64,000 nt of DNA, from contig NC_069124.1 in the NCBI RefSeq assembly GCF_026914265.1, positions 21,204,592 to 21,268,591 of the forward strand, given 5' to 3'. Below, piece by piece: positions 10,627 through 64,000 of the stretch. Source of the DNA: Mya arenaria (taxonomy: Eukaryota > Mollusca > Bivalvia > Myida > Myidae). How positions within the stretch are numbered: the stretch's first letter is position 1; the number at the start of each line of letters is the position of its first letter. A model generated the notes under the pieces. That model had not been told where the DNA came from. It saw only the letters and a list, made by a program, of their open reading frames with translations, and ran no database searches. The translations under genes and the position numbers were made by a program.

Positions 10627-11115
10627 CTAAAATAAAAATAACAAAAATTTAGATCTGATTATGAAATTCATTTGTTTAAAGAAATAATTTCATAATGAAG
10701 AAAAAGTAATGTAAATAACACTAATAGGTTAATAATCGTCCGGGAAACGTACTCGTAAATATTTTGTACGGACAATGTACTTGCTTTTAATTTTGTCCAG
10801 AACTTTTGTTAAACATGAAAACTAATAAACAGCTAATATCACTTCTTTCTGATATTAACTAATCAGACTGATACTGACAATGTACGCACATAAATAAAAT
10901 CTGTATCGAGTTTCAGGCTTAAACTAAGCAAACCTTCGAAAAACAAAACACACGCGAGTAAACTGTGAAACAATGCGGGTACTCTTCGCCTATTGTAAAG
11001 ATCCTACCTAAATATTTACCATCCGTAAACGCCGAATTTATTTATTGATGCGGTCGAATTATTTGCCATCTTGTACGGCCGATGTACTAGCGATCACGTG
11101 ATACTCCCATGTAAA

Positions 11116-11940
11116 AATTTACAGTCAACTTTGAGGTATACGTTAATGCTTTGGTACAACGGTACTATATTTATAATATATCAATATTATAAAACGATCA
11201 TATCTTTCGGAAAGATCTATAATTGATAGATTTTGAAACAGAAATACGTTTATGACTTTATATCTTAACCGCTTAATGTCAATAACAGAAAAAACCCTTA
11301 AACAGTCTTTAATGTAAATTATAGGGACAGGCTGCATTTGAATCCTCACACTGACTTTGCACTGAGCGTAAGAAAAACAAAACAATGTATTATCCGTTAA
11401 GTCTTAATCTTGTTTCTGGCCTAGCAACTAAAGAACAAGGAAGCTTTAAACGTATGAGATGAGCTGAAGTACCCTTTACTTTGTCGAAAGTCGACCAAAC
11501 ACAATATTAAACACACGATAGAGAGGACTTAACCTGTCACTTGAATGTTTACGGCTCCCGCTGAGCATCATAAATATTTCAAGAAGTAATAAATTCTGAA
11601 GAACTCCCTTAGCGTCGATAAATAAACTGACTAAATAAAGTTTCTTTTGTGATTTATGTGATTTACTTGACAATGTTTTTTTTTTCATATTAAGCTCTAT
11701 TTAATTCACAGAGGCGGGCACGAAACGAATGAATATAAATGGTTTTGAAATAATATGTTACTTGTTTTTCGTTAAGAATAACAAATGCGATCGTTTTTGG
11801 TGCCCAGTCGCATAAAAGGATTGAAATCCTTTAGTTAGTTCATGGTAGATCGATGTTAGGTCTGTCTTTTTGTTTACTTCTAAAGAGAAATTGCATAGTG
11901 TTAGACCTTATACAACTTTCATGAAAATGTGTCTACTCTT
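11116..11940. repeat. Segmental tandem duplication, unit 1
   Basis: The unit begins near ACAGTCAACTTTGAGGTATA and is homologous in order to 13133-14735. Shared blocks include GATAGATTTTGAAACAGAAA and CAAGGAAGCTTTAAACGTAT. No coding function is seen. Confidence 0.8.
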
Positions 11941-13132
11941 TCGTATGATAGCACATTTCTCGCCGAAAGTTGCATGATCGCCCACAAATGTCCAATAATA
12001 TGGTACAATTTCAAACATAAAGCAACAAATTAATAGAAAATAAGAATAAAAACTGAATTGAGCTATTTTATTGTAATAACCGCATCTGGTAATGTGTAAG
12101 ATATCAATACGATATGTTTTGTTGTTACGGAGATTTTCGTACTTTTTTTATGACCCGAAGGAGTACTGAGGATAGAAGAAGCAAATAAATTGCACAGGGG
12201 ATAGCTATTAAGTAGACAGAGTATAGTAACGATGTTTTTAGAATAACGAGACTATGATAATAATTAAGGCTGTACGCAAGCTCGGGGGAAAATGTTCACC
12301 TCAGTGGGAAATTTTGTATAAGACATGCATGTATATTGTATATAAACAGTGTTACTATCAGTTTTGTCCCATTTTACATGCTATTCCCGGTACACATTTC
12401 TTAACTTTGAATCTATCCTCAGTACATAATACGGCTATTCCCCAGGTCACCTCTGTGAACATTTCTAAGGGCATATCTTTAACAGTTTAAAAGTTGTATT
12501 GCTAGTTCTTACAATAAAAATAGTTAAGCTTATGCTTGCAAAAGCCTTCGATTCAGATTTTTGTATTTTCTAAAAATAACAATACTTGTCGAAATTCTGT
12601 GAGTTTTGAGGTGATCATCTCAAATTTGAAGTCACATTTTTCAAGGTCTGCTAAATCGTAAGCATTATAAAGTACGCCATAGGCCAAATTTAGCTTTTAG
12701 CTATGTATTTAAACACTTGTTTCATTTGTGGATAAGGTATATAAACGTTAACACAGCAAGATCTTACCTCTAGAAAAGAAAAACACATGCATATTTGTTT
12801 GTTTACTTATCATTTTTGAGCCATATCCGGTGCCCGTTCCCCAACAGTGATACAATCAAAAGAATACAGGACGTCAGAAAAGCACCGTATAATACCTTCT
12901 TTTTATCTACTTGTCTGTTTTAGCTTAATACCATCGGTTATTTGTTCATCTTTCACTACTATATGCCGGCTGTAAAAAGTAGTATAAGTTTACAATAAAA
13001 AGCTTTCGCGGATTCAAACTAATAATACGTTATGATGAAGGCAGTGGAATGTTTTAACGCCATGTCCACATTAACATTGAGGAACACAAAACAAGATAGA
13101 AAGCATATATCTATAGCGGGATTTTACAGCCA
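11941..13132. other. Spacer between duplicated units
   Basis: AT-rich sequence with no supported gene. A short hydrophobic minus-strand reading near 12.83-12.92 kb was considered and rejected. Confidence 0.4.
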
Positions 13133-14735
13133 ACTTTGAGGTATACGTTAATGTTTTGGTACAACGGTACTGTATTGATATGAATATTTATACGTGTTCC
13201 TATACTCTTAAATTAGAATAAAAACGTAACAGTAAGTTTATAATTGAAATATTATGCTATTTATACAGGTTCATTCAATGCCATTCATGCAATTATCAAA
13301 CATCCTAATTTCTATTGCTGTAAGGCTGTCGTTATCAGAATAACCTGATGTTATCGTATGAGTTAATGTTAAATGTTTGACTACTGGGATTGAACTAATA
13401 AGAAGTTAAGATTAAACTTTGGGTACTAAAACGGAAAGGAATAAATAGTTTGTACTATAAAGCAGCTGAACGGTTAATTGATGTAATCAATACTCGTTTC
13501 ATGTCGACCATGGCTACATATAAACGTGTACCGTTGTTAAGGATGTGTTCGATCAATCAATTCAAACTTAATATTGCGGCAACTTTGAAGGTGACCTTTC
13601 TTAGACCGAATGACACCATTAGTAAAGCGGCAACTGTATACTACATTATTTTGTGTTCGAAAAAATAAGCGAAATCAATATCATAAAACGATCATTGTTT
13701 TCGGGAAAAACAATAATTGATAGATTTTGAAACAGAAATACGTTTTTGTCAGTATATCTTAATCGCTTAATGTCATTAATAGAAACACATTACATAGTGT
13801 TCAATGTAAGTAATAGGGACAGGCCGCAACTGTATCCTCACACGTACTTTGGACTGAGCGAAATAAACACAAAACTCATTAATCGTCTAGCCTTAATCTA
13901 GTTTCTGCCCTAGCCACTTAGAAACAAGGAAGCTTTAAACCTGTTTGATCAGCTGGAGTACCCGTCACATAATCGTAAGTCGAACAGACAAGATGTAAAA
14001 CACATGCTTGAGAAGGCTTAACATGCAACTTGAATGATAACAGCTCATGTAGCAACATAAATATTTCAACTCTGAAAATCTCTCTTTGCTTTAATAGACA
14101 AACGGACTAAATCAAGTTTCTTCTGAAATCAATGTGATTGACTTGTTTTTCTGCAACATTTTAAAGATCTATTTAAATCACTGAGGCGGGCATGAAACGA
14201 TTATAAATGGTTTCGAAAAATATGATAATTGTTTTTCTTTAAAGTTGCACACTAACAGATTGAACGTTTTGACATCGTTTTTATTATTGTCTTGGAACGA
14301 GCTATTTCTGGCAAAAACAGTTATAAAAGACTGCTGAAAAAATAGTTCAAAAACTATTGTTTTATGCATTTTCTTCAACCGTAAGTAACTGTTGAGGCCA
14401 TAAATCACTTTTTATTTTAATTTTCGAACGGAAATATGAAAATCTACGATCTGATTTTTGTTAGCAATCTTATATGACTGGTTTGCAGATATTTACCCAA
14501 AAGATTGCTCGTTCCAAAAAAAAAATAAAAAAAAAAATGTAAAATTGGTATATTAATGCAAATTTAAGGGAAAAGAATGCGATCGTGTTAACTTTGTTGA
14601 AATCCATTATACATGATAGTTATTTCATGGCAGGTCGCTGTTGGGTTTTGTCCTTTTGTTTACATCTGAAGAGAAAATGCTTAGTATTAGACAACATGTC
14701 ACTTAATATTTCATGTCAAATAATACTAAAGTACA
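13133..14735. repeat. Segmental tandem duplication, unit 2, with two insertions
   Basis: It is homologous to 11116-11940 but interrupted by about 490 bp of unrelated sequence (about 13180-13670) and by a TTAA-type miniature element (14239-14566). The flanks rejoin collinearly with unit 1 on both sides of each insertion. Confidence 0.78.
14239..14566 (+). mobile_element. TTAA-type miniature element inserted in duplication unit 2
   Basis: It starts TTAAAGTTGCACACTAACAG followed by ATTGAACGTTTTGACA and contains TTGTTAGCAATCTTATATGA, like the elements at 2.6-4.4 kb. It is bounded by TTAA at 14239 and 14563. Unit 1 of the duplication has the uninterrupted site (CGTTAAGAATAAC). Confidence 0.65.
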
Positions 14736-15120
14736 CACCAGGATATCATTTTAAGATGTTTGAATAAATGAAAGAAGTAAACTGTATACAACTGATTCCG
14801 GACTTACTGGTTTAAGGCAGAGTATGTGAAACAAGTCGAGCTACTCTGCTCTAATTCTCATAATCAATGAAGAATGTAACCACTGTGGACAATCTAATCC
14901 AGTCCAAGCCTATTCGGTTAAGATTATGATTGTCGACACTATAGAAACAATATACCTTAGAAATCAATGACAGTTTTGTTGGAAAAGTCTATGTTAATTT
15001 TCTTTATCGCTCAAAAGAAAATGGTTGCCCTTGAAAATGGAAAATGTTCTAGGACACATACCTTAATTTGAGAGAGATAAGCTGTTAAAAAAGCGCGACT
15101 TTCCACTTCAATTCTGTATC

Positions 15121-16330
15121 TTAAACGTTTTTTCCACCGCCTTGCCTGTCATCTATTATTCTTAAAACCACACAAATGTTCATAACATCTCGTGAAAGGA
15201 ATGTATCGCCGAAAATGGATGTCCAAATGGCATGATGTGAAACGCCGATCTTATTTGCTGTAAGGCAATCAACCTTTACAAACATGTCGCGTATATCAAC
15301 CTCTGTGAGCCCACGCAAAATGGTGATCCTAACAGCATTGCAGGTCTCCGCAGGCTTTTTACACATACCGTATTATATGTTTCACTGGCCGACGGATTGG
15401 ACATCAATAAAAACAATATAAATACCGTTAGTTCCTTCCAATGGTGCCAGGTTGCTTGCATCACAAATACTAGTGTACGGATGGGAAATATAAAGATAAT
15501 TTGTTCTATGGACAACAAGTACCTTTTGACTGCACTGAACAAACAAACACACAATCTCAAAGACGTAGGCGACGTATTTTTTCATTTGTTATGGTTTAAA
15601 TGCGCTTCAAAACTATCTGGAAAACAGTGCAAGTTCCATCCCTTACCAACACAACTGCTGTCACTATGAAGGCGTCAACTTTGATATGCAATTCAATGTA
15701 TTTGGCCCCACCATCGGGCACCCCATACGCTTCCTAGCTTGCGTGTCAATTAAGTTACACAAAAGTTCAATTGTACGTGGCAGCCATAAGATTCAAATGC
15801 AAAATAATGCCCTTATCAGACCTTATGAAAATGCATTGTTACCAATGTTTTAGAACGATTCCACCTCACCAAGCCGTGTTTGTCACCATATAAATTATAA
15901 CTCAATAACAAGACATCCGGATTAGGTTGTCAGCAGTATAACTGTTCGAGGCGGCATTATTTTCAGTCGAATATTCATCGCCTTAATGCGAGTCCTTGGG
16001 ATAGAAGTATACCTGCCTCCAAAGGAAACGACCCAATGATACAAACAAGACCATGGTTATACGATACTTATATGCTGCATGAGGTGAAAACGCCCTACTT
16101 CGTAATCTCTTCTGCTCTTAATCTAACCAACTCTTGACTTTACTGAAGGTATCGTGGTCACGGGGCAAAATCCCTTGTATCTACCCGGACACATTTCTCC
16201 AAACGCACCGGTATTAACGGCCCTGTATTTTATCAAATCATATAGATAGGTAACCTATAACCAGGCACCACTATTTGGCATTATCAAATACACAATGTCT
16301 ACAAGCTACACTCTCGTTTCCTATGGATAG
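15121..16330 (-). pseudogene. Coding-like relic of unknown origin
   Basis: The block is visibly less AT-rich than its flanks. Minus-strand translation gives protein-like stretches in several frames with stops, such as LPRTIELLCNLIDTQARKRM near 15.75 kb and ANKIGVSHHAIWTSIFGD near 15.23 kb. I recognise no domain. It could be a decayed transposase or gene. Confidence 0.3.
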
Positions 16331-16516
16331 CAAAAACTGCTGGACAAAATTAAATAAAGGCATTTGATGCATACAAACACTATATCCAGCATCGATTCAA
16401 CCATCCAACGATTATTCCAAAATTTACATTATATATTTCGTATTGCGTTTGACCTGTGGGAATATTTTGCGTGCTTGTAATTATTATTTATTATTTATTG
16501 GAAAGTGAGGTCAGTA

Positions 16517-16795
16517 TTAAAGGGGCCATACACCGTATGATGAAATAAACTTGGTGTTCATGTGTGCAATGCATTGAAACAAACTAACTGGACTTTAATT
16601 TTTTGCAGTTTTTCTTGCATGTTTCCATTTAAAAAATGACTAGGTTTGTATACCTAGTATAATTAATTCTTACGCTTAATTGACTAGTCGATGTTATCAC
16701 ATGATATTACCAAGTTAGGTATATAGCTTTAATATTCCCAAGGTTTAGGGTAAGTGGATACAACACTGGACTGCAATTTTTCTTTATCTCACTGT
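16517..16795 (+). mobile_element. Truncated copy of the tRNA-like element
   Basis: It starts TAAAGGGGCCATACACCGTA and runs collinear with 8331 onwards, including CTAGTCGATGTTATCACATG and ACCAAGTTAGGTATATAGCT. The tRNA-like part has lost most of box A, and the 3' half is missing. Confidence 0.65.
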
Positions 16796-18441
16796 AATGT
16801 CTCGACGAGTTAGTATTTTGAATAAGTTTAGAATAAGAATTCATCATGATAATTTTCGTATCTGCACATGGGTTGTAGGTTAATTTGTGTAATTTTGTTG
16901 TAGCCTCTGTTTGACCGCTTTTGGAATCGTAATCGGATATGATGCATAAGATATATAACGAATTATTGATTTTGTTTGTTATAGAAAATTTTATTTGCGA
17001 AAAAAACACACTCTTGGTTACAGAAATAAACTTGTTAAAAAAATACATTTCTTAATAAAGGGAATCTATCACATATTTCATGTTGTTCACAATTGTTTTA
17101 AAATTGAGTTAAAATTGTGTTATTGTAGGAATATGTATAATCACAAAACAGTTACTCATATGGACTTATGTTTGAATACTAAAATCATCATATTTGTAAT
17201 GGCGTTGCTCCCCAATCTAAACAATATATATATTTCCTATATAAATCACTCTCACTTACCATTATCTTATCGTTGCTTCCAGCAGTAAATTAACATTACA
17301 CATGAAATTAAGAATTTCGATGCCTGTCCCTATAGCACGTAACATTGGTAATCCTTCAAATAATATTTGATTTTATATAAACGTATTAAAACATATGCAT
17401 ATAATAGTATGTATTATAACAAACAAAAACGCAATCAATATAAGATTTATATGTTCATGAAAGGATAAAAATTCAAATTCATACCAAACTTTTTAAACAT
17501 ACTTTAGATGTTAACTTTTACATATCTTTTTTTTACTTGAACGTGTTTTCTTTTTGAAACGTTTCATTCTAACAGTTATACAAACAAATATCAACAACAA
17601 ATTTAAGCACTTGATTATAATTTTTACACTATCCATAACCTTAAATGGCACATTCCTTTAGTATCATTCGAACATAAATGAATCCCAACACCAACACAAT
17701 GCAATATAGGGAATAAATTCGTAAGCATCACAGGTTGATATAACAACAGAAAACAATATATTATTACATAGTAATTGTTACTGTGCATGGAACGAAATAA
17801 GTCTAAAATTGATCAATGATGATAATATGTCGTGAATCTCAATTATACAACGACTTTAAACGTTAAGCTTAAAAGAGTGCTTCCTCATTTCATGCAACAA
17901 TTTTCGGAATTTTATCATGAAAATTATATTATTTTAGTTATGAGTTATAAAAGACATGTTTCGTTTTCGAATTGCACAGTTATTTAGTCCACACTGAACC
18001 TCTCTGCTTTAGCTATATATAATAATAAAATCCGTATAATAAAAGTAATAACAGCCAATGTATAGCAGGTTTCATTAAAACCATGCACAACTATTAAATG
18101 TAAACCGTTATTTGACAGTCTGTATAGATGGGTAAACACTTTTCTGCCATGACCTACAGATTTTGATAAACATCGATCTGTTTGACATGTTCTTGCATGA
18201 CGTCGTAGATGTATCGGAGTTGTGCCTACAAAACAGGAAATTGATATAAATTCGTCCCTCATTAGTGACCTTTGTAGTTGCAAACCAAATGTTTTACTGC
18301 ACAGTTAAAAAGGTTCACTAACAAATAAAGTATCAAATTGAGTTTGTAAGTTCGTTCTGTAATTATACATGATTGATATTTGATAAATACCGAAGTGACG
18401 TCACGAAAATTGTGTCTGTATAAGCAAGGACGGTCGAACAA
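16796..18441. other. Region downstream of the phosphatase gene
   Basis: AT-rich sequence that presumably holds the phosphatase 3' UTR near its right edge. No other gene signal was found. Confidence 0.45.
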
Positions 18442-63672
<45,231 letters not shown>

Positions 63673-64000
63673 CTGTGAGTAGTATTTACATTAAACCCTT
63701 AATCATAATATATGGCGAATTATTTTTATAGTAGTTCCTATCATCTTAACAATGAAAACATGGACCGGTTGTGTTACAGATATCAGTACATATTTAATAA
63801 AATTCGCATGGATAGGCCTGCGTTTTTCTTGAGTGATATAAATTATATACAAAGAGAGACACGAAACAAAATGTAATTGAAACTTGCTTTTAAATTTTCG
63901 AGCTATTCTTTCTTAACATTCTTATTTTATCACGTTTGCGTTCAACTACTACTCGGTTGGTTTTACTGCATTGAAAACTAGCTGATTTAAAGAAGAGTAA

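Noticed and set aside
12815..12935. Hydrophobic minus-strand stretch (GAFLTSCILLIVSLLGN) that could be a signal anchor
   Set aside because: No start codon, a stop just upstream, and only about 35 codons. The acceptor is plausible but there is no partner exon.
17984..18283. 99-codon minus-strand frame downstream of the phosphatase stop
   Set aside because: No splice link to the phosphatase frame and no recognisable motif. More likely 3' UTR or intergenic.

Overview
This window is eukaryotic, intron-rich and AT-rich, and dense in short repeats. I judge it to be from a mollusc, most likely a bivalve. The grounds are a receptor tyrosine phosphatase with many MEGF-type EGF exons, an L1/Tx1-type LINE relic, and several dispersed sequences I associate with bivalve genomes. 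The species is not recognised. There are no operons, prokaryotic genes, rRNA genes or CRISPR arrays.

One long minus-strand gene fills 18.4-63.7 kb and runs from high to low coordinates. I could assemble 35 coding exons with consistent GT-AG sites (one exception) and unbroken phase, giving about 4.67 kb of coding sequence. The product, in order, has five EGF-like exons, one discoidin/F-type-lectin-like domain split by a 24.8-kb intron, two EGF exons, a tandemly expanded EGF block, a last EGF, a transmembrane segment, a juxtamembrane linker, a complete tyrosine phosphatase domain D1 and a degenerate domain D2. The 5' end (signal peptide) lies beyond the window. The expanded EGF block is an A-B-C exon triplet repeated three times at about 1.5 kb. 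The third C exon has decayed and the second A exon has a damaged splice donor.

On the left, a second minus-strand gene (1-4.16 kb, six exons, leaving the window at position 1) encodes an unrecognised protein with a CxxC pair. Facing it on the plus strand (4.9-8.3 kb) is a broken, intronless coding remnant. An isolated C2H2 zinc-finger exon lies at 10.5 kb. A tandem segmental duplication occupies 11.1-14.7 kb.

The 24.8-kb intron (33.5-58.3 kb) is a repeat reservoir. It holds two inverted copies of a family built from GGTAAYATTMCC-like motifs, a perfect 128-bp palindrome around a TA microsatellite, a LINE relic, a 49-bp minisatellite and several miniature elements. A 2-kb foldback element sits in the next intron. 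No wholly new gene system is evident. The strongest unusual signals are the EGF triplet expansion with its dying exons, the inactive-looking D2, and the palindromic and inverted repeat structures.
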